Shown here: in pieces, positions 41,447 through 51,306 of the stretch
Numbering within the stretch: position 1 is the first letter of the stretch
Layout: each line of letters begins with the position of its first letter
Source: Fidelibacterota bacterium
Lineage (GTDB): Bacteria > Fidelibacterota > UBA8477 > JABMPR01
Direction of reading: 5' to 3'
NCBI GenBank assembly: GCA_018650795.1
Contig: JABIFG010000234.1
Coordinates: 42,922-106,921 of the forward strand
Length of the DNA: 64,000 bases
Position numbers and translations under genes: made by a program
The notes under the pieces: model-generated
What the model was told of the DNA's origin: nothing
The model's input: the letters and a program-made list of their open reading frames with translations, nothing else
Database searches by the model: none

Positions 41447-43543
41447 ATGAAACTACCATATGGTTTTTTCATCGAAACCGATTTCAACGGGAACGGCTCA
41501 TTATTTCTAGTTCTACTGATGCTGGGTATCGTTTTTATTTACCTGATGAACAAACCCAGGAAGACCGATCAATCTCGTTTCGACAGTTGGTTGAACTGGG
41601 TTATTCCGTTCATACGGAGTGTCGCATTAGGCATACTTCTCTTGCTTCTTTTTGCTCCACAAATATCCCTTTACAGGCAGTATACAATTCCCAATAGATT
41701 GGCGGTCGTTATAGATCAATCCAGAAGTATGGGAAAAGCATGGGAGGGTGATGTAGAAGAACTGCAACATTCGATTTCCAATACGATTGAGATACTGGAA
41801 GCAAATCACTCAGTCGATGTATGGACGATGGGTGGTGAGAAGATCACTTCTGACCATTTAGCATTTGAGAACGAATTAAGTGTTTTTGACTGGAATCCAC
41901 TCACAATCAATGGTCTGGATGGCAGCGACCTGTACAGTGAGGTTTTTTTAATTTCAGATGGTCATCTGAATGGGGGACGGTCCCCGCTGGACCTGGAATG
42001 GTCCAAATCTCTTGTAGTAAATGTTGTCTATCCTCTCACTGCAAAACCAAACGTTTCATTAGAGCTGGTTGATCTGAGTTATGCCTCTGATGAAAACATC
42101 AACGGGGAAATCCTTATTCAAGCTAAAGTACATCAGGAAGGACTACTGGGAAGACAAGCTCGCGTACAAATTTTCTCAGAATTGGATCAGATCCTGGGTG
42201 ATAAGCATTTCCAACTCAGTCAGAGCTTTCAAGACATCGATATACAGATCCGTTCAGCCAATGATATTAACATGCGAGTAAAAGTAAAATTGGTTCTAGA
42301 AGGGGGTGAGTTCCTCACCGAACAATTATTTGATATATATCAGGAAAATCAACAACCCTCAGTATTAATTGTGAGTGAGAGAATCAATGATTTACATAAA
42401 TTTTTGGTCCAGAGTTTTTCAGACTCTGCTTACCAAGTATATGTTATTCAGGGAACCAAACTGGCAGGTACTCATTCTGAGGAGCGGGTGATTCCTGATA
42501 AATTAGATTTAATTGTTCTCAATTCTCCCGGCGAAAGGGCGTATGAAGAGATTTCCCAGTCCACTTTCGACCTTAAAACGCACTCAAAAACTCCAACGAT
42601 CCTGTTTTACAAAGGAATTGAAAGGTTGCATCCTCAATGGGTTGCATTGCTTGGGGAAACGGCAGTTCAAGCTAAGACTGTTCCCAGTCCCCAAACCAGT
42701 TTTTGGAGTGAAAATTCGATGGAGCATACTTTCTATCTGGGATTACTGGGACGTGGCTATGTTCCAAGTGACCTCATGGATTTTGCCCCCATTGCTGGAC
42801 CAACCTATCGTTTGGATACAGAAGGTGCAGATCTCTTAATGGCTGGTGTTGGTTCTACAGCCAATACCGTCTTGAGCCTAGGCGATCAACCTCCCCGGGC
42901 AATTTTTTCCGGGAGCGGGTTTTGGAGATGGTTTTTCCATCCTCAATCAAAGTCTTCTTTTGAAAAACTGTGGAATTATCTCCTCGTTTATCTGGAAGAA
43001 ATCTCATCATTTATTCCAGTCCAGATTGATATTCCTGAACAAAGCGCAGCAACTGGCTCCTATATCATGGCTGATGTGACTATAAAGGATCTCGATAATC
43101 GTAATATTAAGGCGGCTGAATTGAGGGCCTGGCAGGAAGACGAAATGGGAGGCAAAATACCCCTGAACCTTTCACGGAATCAGCAGGGAGTTTATCAGAC
43201 ACAAGTGGATACCAAGCATCCCGGGGAGCAACTCATCATCGCTGAGGCTTATCGATTTGGGGAACTATGGGGTAGAGATACGAGTAGGATTCACTTGATG
43301 AGCTTTAATGGAGAAGATCAGAGCAGGGGTGTTGACGAAGTATTTCTTGCTCGTCTGGCATCTCGCAGTGGGGGACAAGTTATCCAATCTCAGGAAGATG
43401 ATTTACCCATTTTACCCACGGAAACAATACCGAGAGAATCCTCTTTTCACTTCGGAGGAGTTAGGTCACCTATGCTCTTTGCAATGCTACTACTCCTATT
43501 GACTTTTGAATGGATTTGGAGACGGAGAAGCGGGCTCCTATAG
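41447..43543 (+). CDS. VWA-domain membrane protein of unknown function
   Basis: The 698-residue protein has two N-terminal membrane helices (about 19-35 and 52-70) and one near the C-terminus (about 677-693). Just after the second helix is a von Willebrand A-like strand with a MIDAS motif, Asp90-Gln-Ser92-Arg-Ser94. The large extracytoplasmic middle contains beta-sandwich segments and a Rossmann-like part (PSVLIVSERINDL). The layout resembles Bacteroidetes proteins described as VWA or glutamine-amidotransferase-like membrane proteins near BatA. A role in envelope assembly is inference. It starts directly after the tsaD stop. Confidence 0.7.
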   Translation: MKLPYGFFIETDFNGNGSLFLVLLMLGIVFIYLMNKPRKTDQSRFDSWLNWVIPFIRSVALGILLLLLFAPQISLYRQYTIPNRLAVVIDQSRSMGKAWEGDVEELQHSISNTIEILEANHSVDVWTMGGEKITSDHLAFENELSVFDWNPLTINGLDGSDLYSEVFLISDGHLNGGRSPLDLEWSKSLVVNVVYPLTAKPNVSLELVDLSYASDENINGEILIQAKVHQEGLLGRQARVQIFSELDQILGDKHFQLSQSFQDIDIQIRSANDINMRVKVKLVLEGGEFLTEQLFDIYQENQQPSVLIVSERINDLHKFLVQSFSDSAYQVYVIQGTKLAGTHSEERVIPDKLDLIVLNSPGERAYEEISQSTFDLKTHSKTPTILFYKGIERLHPQWVALLGETAVQAKTVPSPQTSFWSENSMEHTFYLGLLGRGYVPSDLMDFAPIAGPTYRLDTEGADLLMAGVGSTANTVLSLGDQPPRAIFSGSGFWRWFFHPQSKSSFEKLWNYLLVYLEEISSFIPVQIDIPEQSAATGSYIMADVTIKDLDNRNIKAAELRAWQEDEMGGKIPLNLSRNQQGVYQTQVDTKHPGEQLIIAEAYRFGELWGRDTSRIHLMSFNGEDQSRGVDEVFLARLASRSGGQVIQSQEDDLPILPTETIPRESSFHFGGVRSPMLFAMLLLLLTFEWIWRRRSGLL

Positions 43544-43571
43544 GGATTTAACTTTCTGTCAACTGGCAAGC

Positions 43572-43583
43572 CGTCTATATTGC
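43572..43583 (+). promoter_or_regulatory. Shared 12-base motif upstream of ugd
   Basis: This is the second copy of CGTCTATATTGC, again followed three bases later by GCTTT. It lies 38 bases before the ATG of the UDP-glucose dehydrogenase gene, in the 77-base gap that opens the polysaccharide locus, where a promoter is expected. Confidence 0.3.
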
Positions 43584-43620
43584 CATGCTTTTTTAGGAAT
43601 TGATAATTAATGGGGATTGA

Positions 43621-44934
43621 ATGAAAAATATTTGCATCATTGGAACGGGTTATGTGGGTCTCGTTAGTGGGGCTGGGATGGCTGATTTTGGTAATTCGGT
43701 TATTTGCGCGGATATCGATACAAGTAAGATTGATATGCTTCAAGATGGTGGCATACCGATTTATGAACCAGGTCTTAAAGAACTGGTGGAGCGCAATGTT
43801 AATGCGGGTCGACTTAGCTTCAGTACAGATATTGCAGCTTCCGTAAAAAATGCTGAAGTTGTTTTCATCGCGGTGGGTACGCCCATGGGTGACAACGGAG
43901 AAGCAGACCTCAAGGCAGTTGAAGCCGTCGCGACGACCATTGCAAAAAACCTGAATGGTTATAAAATTATTTGTACTAAATCAACCGTACCAGTTGGTAC
44001 AGGCGCTCGCCTGGAAGCATTGATAACAAGGGAAAAAGAATCTGACTATGATTTTGATGTCGTCTCCAACCCTGAATTCTTGAGAGAAGGTTCAGCGGTT
44101 AAAGACTTTCTTATCCCCGATCGTGTTGTTTTAGGGGTAAGTAACGAGCACGCCGGGGATGTGATGCAGGAAGTCTATCGCTCATTATTTATCAACGAAA
44201 CCCCAATAGTGGTAACCAATGTACCTTCAGCTGAGATGATCAAATATGCCTCGAACGCCTTTCTGGCTGTGAAAATATCTTTCATCAACGAGATGGCCAA
44301 TCTGGCTGACAAAGTGGGTGCTGACGTACATACTATTGCCAGAGCCATGGGTCTGGATGGCCGTATCAGTTCAAAGTTTCTCCACCCGGGTCCCGGCTAT
44401 GGCGGGAGTTGCTTCCCCAAGGATACGGAAGCACTTGTATATACCGGTGAACAGTATGGTGTTGACTTTCAAGTAGTGAAGGCAGCCATTGGGGCCAATA
44501 AACATCAGAGAGATGTCATTTTGGCCAAGGCCAGGGAGCTATTACCTGAATTGAAGAGCAAGACAGTTGCTATCCTGGGGTTGGCGTTCAAAGCGAATAC
44601 GGATGATGTTCGGGATAGTCCTGCATTGGAAATCATACAGGGCTTGGAAGAGGCTGGTGCGATAGTGAAGGCCTATGATCCCATCGCCTCAGAAAACATG
44701 AAGAAGTTTTTCCTCCCCGATCTGGATACACGGGAATCTGTGGTGGAGACGGTTACAGATGCTGATCTTGTTATCATACTGACTCCATGGAATGAACTCC
44801 GTGGGCTAGGATTAGAGGATTTGAAGGAGCATCTCAATGCTCCAAATATTGTGGATGCACGCAACGTGTTGAGTGTTGATAAGTTGAAAGAACATGGCTA
44901 TAACTACAGGAATGTAGGCCGTAGCAACATATAA
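43621..44934 (+). CDS. ugd: UDP-glucose 6-dehydrogenase
   Basis: The 437-residue enzyme oxidises UDP-glucose to UDP-glucuronate with two NAD+. The N-terminal Rossmann motif is ICIIGTGYVGLVSG, the catalytic nucleophile is Cys264 in GYGGSCFPKD, and AFKANTDDVRDSPA lies in the UDP-binding C-terminal domain. GGSCFPKD rather than GGHCIPID separates it from the UDP-N-acetylhexosamine dehydrogenase encoded next. It starts the polysaccharide locus and implies uronic acid in the polymer. Confidence 0.95.
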   Translation: MKNICIIGTGYVGLVSGAGMADFGNSVICADIDTSKIDMLQDGGIPIYEPGLKELVERNVNAGRLSFSTDIAASVKNAEVVFIAVGTPMGDNGEADLKAVEAVATTIAKNLNGYKIICTKSTVPVGTGARLEALITREKESDYDFDVVSNPEFLREGSAVKDFLIPDRVVLGVSNEHAGDVMQEVYRSLFINETPIVVTNVPSAEMIKYASNAFLAVKISFINEMANLADKVGADVHTIARAMGLDGRISSKFLHPGPGYGGSCFPKDTEALVYTGEQYGVDFQVVKAAIGANKHQRDVILAKARELLPELKSKTVAILGLAFKANTDDVRDSPALEIIQGLEEAGAIVKAYDPIASENMKKFFLPDLDTRESVVETVTDADLVIILTPWNELRGLGLEDLKEHLNAPNIVDARNVLSVDKLKEHGYNYRNVGRSNI

Positions 44935-44971
44935 TCAATTTTAGCAAGTAGAAAAGTTTGTAAGGGTCTAG

Positions 44972-46279
44972 ATGGAACATTTATTAAAGCGAATAGAGAA
45001 CAAAGATATCACAGTAGGTATAGTTGGACTGGGCTATGTGGGACTTCCCCTGGCTGTTGAATTTGGAAACGCCGGTATCCGTACTATTGGTATCGATGTG
45101 AACCAGGCCAGAGTAGATCAACTGAACGCCGGGGAGAACTATATCCAGGATGTAAATGATGCTGACCTGAAAGCCCTGGTTGAGGCCGGGACCTTCTCAG
45201 CAACTACAGACTTCTCGAGTATCAAGCATATTGATGCGATCTGTATCGCGGTACCAACCCCCTTGAGTAAGACCAAAGATCCTGATATCACCTATATACT
45301 GGATGTGAACAGAGAGCTGGTCAAGTATGTCCACAAAGATCTTATCATTGTTCTGGAAAGCACCACCTATCCCGGGACAACCCGTGAACTCCTACAACCT
45401 GCCCTGGAAGCATCTGGTCTAAAGGTAGGTACCGATGTGTACCTGCTCTTCTCACCTGAACGAGTTGACCCAGGTAACCCTGTCTATCATACAACCAATA
45501 CACCCAAGGTTATTGGTGGAGTAACTGAGAACTGTCTCAAGCTGGGTATGGCTGTCTATAGCCATGTTATGGATGAACTCGTCCCCGTTTCCTCACCTGA
45601 AGCAGCTGAACTGACCAAGCTGCTGGAAAACACCTTCAGAAGCATCAATATTGGCCTGGCCAATGAGATGGCCATCATGTGTGCCAAGCTGGGTGTGAAT
45701 GTATGGGAAGTGATTGATGCAGCTGCTACCAAACCATTTGGCTTTATGAAGTTTACCCCTGGACCCGGATTAGGAGGTCACTGTATCCCAATTGACCCTC
45801 ACTATCTGTCCTGGAAGATGAGAACCCTTGATTACAAGGCTCGTTTTATTGAATTGGCCAGCGAGATTAATGCTGGTATGCCTGAGTATGTTACTGATCT
45901 GGTGGCTGATGGATTGAATGGCATGTCTAAGAGTATCAATGGCTCACAGATCCTCTTGCTGGGTATGGCATATAAGCCTGATATTGATGATGTGAGAGAA
46001 TCGCCTGCTTTGGATGTATACTCTCTATTAGAAGCCAAGGGAGCTAAGGTCAGTTTTCATGATCCCTATGTGAGTGAGATTAAGTTTGATTCGAGGGTTG
46101 AGCAGACCATCGACCTTGATCACAACTCCCTCGATCAATATGACTGTGTGGTTATCACTACCAACCACTCCCAGTATGATATCAAGGCTATTGTAGAGCA
46201 CTCAAAGCTCATTGTTGACACCCGTAATGCTACTAGTGGTATGGGGAATGGGCAAATCATTAAGTTGGGAGCAAATTAA
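44972..46279 (+). CDS. UDP-N-acetyl-D-glucosamine 6-dehydrogenase (WbpA/TviB type)
   Basis: The 435-residue nucleotide-sugar dehydrogenase has NAD motif VGIVGLGYVGLPLA and nucleophile Cys271 in GGHCIPIDPHYLSWK. That sequence is the signature of enzymes acting on UDP-GlcNAc or UDP-ManNAc rather than UDP-glucose. The product would be an N-acetylhexosaminuronic acid donor. Codon choice looks richer in CTG and ACC than in the A/T-rich genes right after it. It ends two bases before the Wza-like gene. Confidence 0.92.
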   Translation: MEHLLKRIENKDITVGIVGLGYVGLPLAVEFGNAGIRTIGIDVNQARVDQLNAGENYIQDVNDADLKALVEAGTFSATTDFSSIKHIDAICIAVPTPLSKTKDPDITYILDVNRELVKYVHKDLIIVLESTTYPGTTRELLQPALEASGLKVGTDVYLLFSPERVDPGNPVYHTTNTPKVIGGVTENCLKLGMAVYSHVMDELVPVSSPEAAELTKLLENTFRSINIGLANEMAIMCAKLGVNVWEVIDAAATKPFGFMKFTPGPGLGGHCIPIDPHYLSWKMRTLDYKARFIELASEINAGMPEYVTDLVADGLNGMSKSINGSQILLLGMAYKPDIDDVRESPALDVYSLLEAKGAKVSFHDPYVSEIKFDSRVEQTIDLDHNSLDQYDCVVITTNHSQYDIKAIVEHSKLIVDTRNATSGMGNGQIIKLGAN

Positions 46280-46281
46280 GA

Positions 46282-47472
46282 ATGGCTCAAAAAATGTTCA
46301 TGTTAGTATTGTTGATCCCACTAGCAATATTTTCACAGAGATTTGGTGTCACTGAAGTAAATCCCGCAGTCCAACCGGAAAGTATTTTACCTGCCGCATT
46401 AGATGAGCAAGACCAAACACAGCAAGTGACCTTAGAGCTACCTATAAATGATTCCACATTTATGATTGGACCTTCTGATAAGTTTTCGATAAGTATTGAG
46501 GCAGGGGAAACAACCACTTTTATTGGTGTAGTTACTCCTGGTGGAAGTCTGTTGATACCAAAGGTTGGCAACATAGAACTATTTGGAAAAACATTACGTG
46601 AAGCAAAGTTGAGTATTCGAGATAGGATACAAGCAAATTATCGGCAAAGTCGTGTAACCATAGATCTGATTGGGATTCGAGAATTCTCGGTACCAGTGAC
46701 TGGAGCAGTATCAGAACCAGGTTTCTATGTATCAACTCCTGTCATGCGAGTCTCAACGATAATTAGCATGGCGAGCCCAAATTCATTGGCAGATATTACA
46801 CAAGTTCGAATAACTGATAAGATGGGAAAAGAGCAAATTGTAAACATTTCCGAATTTTTCTCTGCGGGGAATTTATCTGATAACCCGACGCTAAATGATG
46901 GTGATCAAATTCACATTCCACATTCGGACATTAGCAATTCTGTTGTTGTTGTAAGGGGGGCAGTTCAGGATGGTGGATATCTATCAATCTTACCCAATGA
47001 AACGCTGGCATCCCTCGTTTCCCGAAAGATAGAATTTAAAAAAGATGCGGATTTAGAAAATGTTAAGATTATACGCTCTGGCAAAGAGGGTCTGCAATTT
47101 ATTACTGTGAAGCCCTCAGAGTTCAACAGTTTTGTTCTGCTGGGGAGAGATGAGATAGAATTTCTTTTTGAACAACCCATAAATGTTCTGGGTTTTGTTG
47201 CTGCCCCAGGGTCTTATCAATTTATCCCAGGCTATACCTCGAGTGACTATATAAATCTTGCTGGAGGAATTCTTCCAGCTGGTGCTACGAAGGGCGTTAA
47301 AATAATTCGTAAGAATGGTGATATTCTTCGAGGTAGCGATGTCATTATCCAACGCGGGGATATAATCGAAGTTCGCAGATCAACCATAAACATTTTAGTT
47401 GGAGAAATCAGTATTCTCCAATTTGCTTCGACACTAGCAACACTGGCCCTCGCATATAGTGCAGTTAATTAA
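46282..47472 (+). CDS. Polysaccharide export protein (Wza-like, SLBB domains)
   Basis: The 396-residue protein has a signal peptide (about 1-18) and a polysaccharide-export domain (about 58-150, FMIGPSDKFSISI). Two or more SLBB-like repeats follow (EFSVPVTGAVSEPGFY; NVLGFVAAPGSYQF), and a C-terminal hydrophobic helix closes it (ILQFASTLATLALAY). It should form the outer-membrane channel for the capsule. The leader has no lipobox cysteine, unlike E. coli Wza, so it is probably not a lipoprotein. It is followed by the Wzz-like gene, its usual partner. Confidence 0.88.
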   Translation: MAQKMFMLVLLIPLAIFSQRFGVTEVNPAVQPESILPAALDEQDQTQQVTLELPINDSTFMIGPSDKFSISIEAGETTTFIGVVTPGGSLLIPKVGNIELFGKTLREAKLSIRDRIQANYRQSRVTIDLIGIREFSVPVTGAVSEPGFYVSTPVMRVSTIISMASPNSLADITQVRITDKMGKEQIVNISEFFSAGNLSDNPTLNDGDQIHIPHSDISNSVVVVRGAVQDGGYLSILPNETLASLVSRKIEFKKDADLENVKIIRSGKEGLQFITVKPSEFNSFVLLGRDEIEFLFEQPINVLGFVAAPGSYQFIPGYTSSDYINLAGGILPAGATKGVKIIRKNGDILRGSDVIIQRGDIIEVRRSTINILVGEISILQFASTLATLALAYSAVN

Positions 47473-47496
47473 TTTACATAATAACGAGATTCGAAC

Positions 47497-48621
47497 ATGA
47501 TAAAATTATTTATGGAATTTGTTAAGGCTGATTTAAAGAAGCTAATCCCACTATCTATTATTTATGGGATAGTGGTCATATTATTTTTGTTAATACTTCC
47601 TAAAACTTTTAAGTCTTCTGCAATTTTACTCCCACCTGTGGATGATAGTAATATTGGTATTGCAGGAGCGCTCTCAAGTCTTCCATTTGGGGGCTTATTA
47701 GGCGGTGAATCAAATAATGAAACGAACAGAATTGTTTCAATTATTGATAGCCGGACATTAAAGGAAGAAATTATTCGAAACTTTAATATCATGGAAGAAG
47801 GCGAATTCGAATACATAGAGCAGGGGCTGGAAGCTGTTGATGGGATGCTCTCTCAAGAGGTATTGCCTGAAGGTACTATATACCTGAGCTGTGAAACGGG
47901 TACATCATGGTTTCATCCTGAATTTGAGGAAGACAGTTGTAAGCAAACCTCACAGGACATTATTGGGTTTGTTTTAACAAAAATCGACAGCTTAAATAAA
48001 TTCTACAAAAGTGAAAGAGCCAGATACAACAGAATCATGGTGGAACAACGATTCCTGCAAAATATTGAAGATTTAGCCGATGCTGAAAATGCTCTTGTTG
48101 CATACCAGAAGGAGTATAAAACAATCGCTTTTGAGGATCAGGTTAGAGCAGCTATTGAATCTTATGCTAATCTAAAAGCAGAATATTTGAAAAATGAAAT
48201 AGCTTATAACGTGTTACAGCGTTCCGTACCTCAGGGTGACCCTCAACTCAGACAGAAGCGTATTGAGCTAGAGGAGATGGAAGATAAAATTTCAAATATT
48301 GAACAAAATAATTCCGAAGAGAGTGACTATTTACCTGGACTTGATAATATTCCAGGTAAGGGTTTAGATTATATACGTCTGACAAGAAATGTTGAAGTTC
48401 AATCTATATTATACAAGTTTATGATTCAACAATATGAAGAAGCAAAGCTGAAAGAATCAAAAAATACTCCCACTATTCAGGTGCTTGATCAGCCCAATTT
48501 ACCGGAGAAGAAATATGGCCCCCCACGAATGAAATATTTATTCGTGTTAGGGTTAGCATATCTAGGTACCTTGATCATCTACTATTATAGAAGGGTTGAA
48601 CGCCAATATCCCCACGAGTAA
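47497..48621 (+). CDS. Wzz-like chain-length determinant / polysaccharide co-polymerase
   Basis: The 374-residue inner-membrane protein has the hairpin layout of co-polymerases: TM1 at about 17-36, a long periplasmic coiled-coil region, a Pro-rich PNLPEKKYGPPR, then TM2 at about 346-365. No C-terminal tyrosine-kinase domain is attached, so this is the Wzz type rather than full Wzc. I see no separate kinase in the locus. It sets polymer length with the Wzy-like polymerase encoded next. Confidence 0.87.
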   Translation: MIKLFMEFVKADLKKLIPLSIIYGIVVILFLLILPKTFKSSAILLPPVDDSNIGIAGALSSLPFGGLLGGESNNETNRIVSIIDSRTLKEEIIRNFNIMEEGEFEYIEQGLEAVDGMLSQEVLPEGTIYLSCETGTSWFHPEFEEDSCKQTSQDIIGFVLTKIDSLNKFYKSERARYNRIMVEQRFLQNIEDLADAENALVAYQKEYKTIAFEDQVRAAIESYANLKAEYLKNEIAYNVLQRSVPQGDPQLRQKRIELEEMEDKISNIEQNNSEESDYLPGLDNIPGKGLDYIRLTRNVEVQSILYKFMIQQYEEAKLKESKNTPTIQVLDQPNLPEKKYGPPRMKYLFVLGLAYLGTLIIYYYRRVERQYPHE

Positions 48622-48626
48622 AAGAG

Positions 48627-50027
48627 TTGAGTAGTTTGCTGATTCAACCCCTTGTTGTCCTCATATTTACTGCGGTCGCATTAGGCACATTCCTGCTCTC
48701 AGAAGTATATTATACTTCATACTTTGCCACCATAGCTGGTATACTATTCATCTCAACACTCACTTATAATAAGCGGTATATCTGGGGTTTTCATGGGTTG
48801 TTTAATCTCGCAATACCATCGATTGTACTATCAATTTATACGGTTATTATCGCTATCCCCTCAATCTACATTGCTGGTACACTTGAAGAGACAGTGAGGT
48901 CCGCCTATACCTTTGCGGTGGTCAGTTTTTATTTTGTTTACCCGCTTGGATTATTGATTGGAGACATCCTTATGCCAATCAAGCCAGCTCGGTTTAATGA
49001 TGTCTACGTTCAAGAAAAGGTTAAAAAAGAACTCAAGGTCAATGTCCGCCTCCTGTATGCTCTTGTCACCTTTTCTCTTATACTGTTCCTTTTCTATATG
49101 TATAAAGCTAAAACGGCACCATTTTTGGAACTTATTTTCAACCCGGGTGATGCTGCAAAATACGCTCTTATGCGGGAAGGGGCCTTTAAAACACTTAGTA
49201 TGAACAGAGTTGAGCAGTATTTATTTTCCTGGAATAGGTCGCTACTCGTTCCAATAATAGCAGTGATAACTACGTTCTATATGCGGGAGAAAAAAAACTT
49301 TTCAAGGTATGCAATCGGGGCAACGATTCTCAGTTATGGTTTCTTTGTAAATATTATCACACTTGAAAAAGCTCCTGCAGCATCGCTATTTATTACCATT
49401 CTGGTGGCTATTTATCTGAGTAGGAAAAATAGAAACGTCAAATTCATATTATACGGAATCGTAATTTCGTTCATAATCCCGTTGAGTATTTACTATTTGT
49501 TACAGTTTGGTCGAGATGATATCTGGCGAGTGATATTTTTATCTCTCCTTCTTAGATTATTTATTATGCCTGCCCAGGCCCTATCATGGTACTTTGTCAT
49601 ATTTCCACAAATTCATGAATTTTTATTGGGACGCTCCAGTCAATTATTTTCTTGGATGCATGTTGAAGGAACCTTCCCCGTTTCTAATTATGTGATGAAG
49701 ATATGGTGGGATAATCCAACTACAACGGGATTTGCAAATGCCATTTATCTTGGAAATTATTGGGCTGATTTTGGAATTTATGGTGTTTTAATCGCACATT
49801 TATTTTTTGGTTTCATAATACACTTGACATATGCTTCTATAGTGAATGCTTCAAAATACAGCATAGATTTAAAGTATATCATAGGTATTGCCATCGCTGT
49901 ACCCATTTTCACTTTTGGTTTTTTCAGCTCTAATTTCACAATTCTGTATATTACGAGAGGTCTGATTGTTTGGCTGGCATTCCTCTTTTATATGAATAAA
50001 AAACAACTATTTCATGGCACTCCGTAA
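48627..50027 (+). CDS. wzy: O-antigen/capsule polymerase (Wzy-like)
   Basis: The 466-residue protein has about a dozen hydrophobic helices and a long loop near residues 325-380. The C-terminal stretch NAIYLGNYWADFGIYG is typical of oligosaccharide repeat-unit polymerases. It would join lipid-linked repeats in the periplasm. The call rests on topology, this motif and position between Wzz and Wzx genes. The TTG start at 48627 lacks a well-spaced SD, so the first residues are uncertain. It overlaps wzx by 14 bases. Confidence 0.8.
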   Translation: MSSLLIQPLVVLIFTAVALGTFLLSEVYYTSYFATIAGILFISTLTYNKRYIWGFHGLFNLAIPSIVLSIYTVIIAIPSIYIAGTLEETVRSAYTFAVVSFYFVYPLGLLIGDILMPIKPARFNDVYVQEKVKKELKVNVRLLYALVTFSLILFLFYMYKAKTAPFLELIFNPGDAAKYALMREGAFKTLSMNRVEQYLFSWNRSLLVPIIAVITTFYMREKKNFSRYAIGATILSYGFFVNIITLEKAPAASLFITILVAIYLSRKNRNVKFILYGIVISFIIPLSIYYLLQFGRDDIWRVIFLSLLLRLFIMPAQALSWYFVIFPQIHEFLLGRSSQLFSWMHVEGTFPVSNYVMKIWWDNPTTTGFANAIYLGNYWADFGIYGVLIAHLFFGFIIHLTYASIVNASKYSIDLKYIIGIAIAVPIFTFGFFSSNFTILYITRGLIVWLAFLFYMNKKQLFHGTP

Positions 50028-51306
50028 ACAGTATTCCTATCTGCTTATTGCAAATGGGTTAGTTGCTCTAGCTGCTATCACAATAAATGCTCTGATCCCA
50101 CGCATATACTCCGTGAATGAGTTGAGTAATTATATCTTTATTAAACGTATAATTACTACAATGCTAAGCATCCAGCTAGTTGGTGCTAACCTCAGTATTC
50201 CTTTCTTCTATCCAAAAGTTAAACAGCTTAGAGTTTTTATTGATGCGATCAAAATGGTCTTTCTTACTTCTCTATTCACCAACCTTCTCGTGGGATTTGT
50301 AATCTTAAAGACGGGTTTGTTTGAAGCTGACTCAATTGGATTCATCTCATTCTTACTCTTTTCACTGACCCTCGCCTACAACACACTAACTTTTTCCATA
50401 ATAAGAGCTCAGCAAGCTTTCAAGAAAGCGGCATTTCAGCACAGTAAAAACATGTTTATTTATCCGATTGTTGGTCTCATAATTACTCAATCCTTGCAGC
50501 AATATTTTTTGCTGCTATTTACTATGTCCTTTATTGACAATACATATACTATTTTGCGTATACTAAAAACCCATCCCGATACTATTGATACTGATAATTC
50601 CCAGGGGGAGTATAGTATCAGTCGTCTTATCAATTATGGATTTCAACGGTTTCCGATGTTTTTCGCCCAAATTTTTATTGCAGCGTTACCGATAGTCTAT
50701 CTGAAGGTTATTGGGGATATGGAAAGAATTGCTGTCTGGGGAGCTGCCTTAACCATCCTAAGGCTTGTAATCATGCTTGCAGGACCAGTCAACGTCATGG
50801 TGTTGCCAAGGTTCTCAGAAATGTTGGCTAAGGGGCAATTGGATGTAAGAGATGAAGTTTGGAAGATCAATATGGTAGCTTTAGTGGCGGGTCCACTATT
50901 GATGTTTGTTCTATATTTCTTTATGGGACCAGCAATTCAGTTGTGGATTGGGGTAGATGTAAGCTCATATCACCGGGACCTGATTATTCTTTCATTTTGT
51001 ATGCCATTTATGTTATCGACCGAACTCGTGAGAGGAACTGTTGATGCTTTGCAAGCAAGAAGCCTTAATAGTTCAATATATATTGTCAGTATTCTGGTAT
51101 CTGCCAGCATCGTACTACTTTATTCTTGGTTAACTAGTTTTGAGAGCTATTTATTACTCGTGTACCTACTAATTGTGTATGTCTTGATATATTTAGCTTC
51201 CATATATAGTTTGCATATAAAGATACGATTTAAAAAAGATCAAATATTATATATGATATCCTCTAGTGTAATAATTTTAGCAATTATATATATTGTTGCC
51301 CAATAA
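50014..51306 (+). CDS. wzx: Polysaccharide flippase (Wzx-like)
   Basis: The 430-residue protein has about twelve membrane helices with the MATE/polysaccharide-transporter layout, including YGFQRFPMFFAQIFIAALPI in the middle. It should flip undecaprenyl-linked repeat units to the periplasmic face. The short soluble loops and position between the polymerase and glycosyltransferase genes support Wzx over an unrelated transporter. The DNA here is visibly A/T-rich. Confidence 0.85.
   Translation: MALRKQYSYLLIANGLVALAAITINALIPRIYSVNELSNYIFIKRIITTMLSIQLVGANLSIPFFYPKVKQLRVFIDAIKMVFLTSLFTNLLVGFVILKTGLFEADSIGFISFLLFSLTLAYNTLTFSIIRAQQAFKKAAFQHSKNMFIYPIVGLIITQSLQQYFLLLFTMSFIDNTYTILRILKTHPDTIDTDNSQGEYSISRLINYGFQRFPMFFAQIFIAALPIVYLKVIGDMERIAVWGAALTILRLVIMLAGPVNVMVLPRFSEMLAKGQLDVRDEVWKINMVALVAGPLLMFVLYFFMGPAIQLWIGVDVSSYHRDLIILSFCMPFMLSTELVRGTVDALQARSLNSSIYIVSILVSASIVLLYSWLTSFESYLLLVYLLIVYVLIYLASIYSLHIKIRFKKDQILYMISSSVIILAIIYIVAQ

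Noticed and set aside
43560..43590. Sigma-54 promoter (GG...GC pattern) upstream of ugd
   Set aside because: The distance between TGGCA and TTGC is too long for the fixed -24/-12 spacing.
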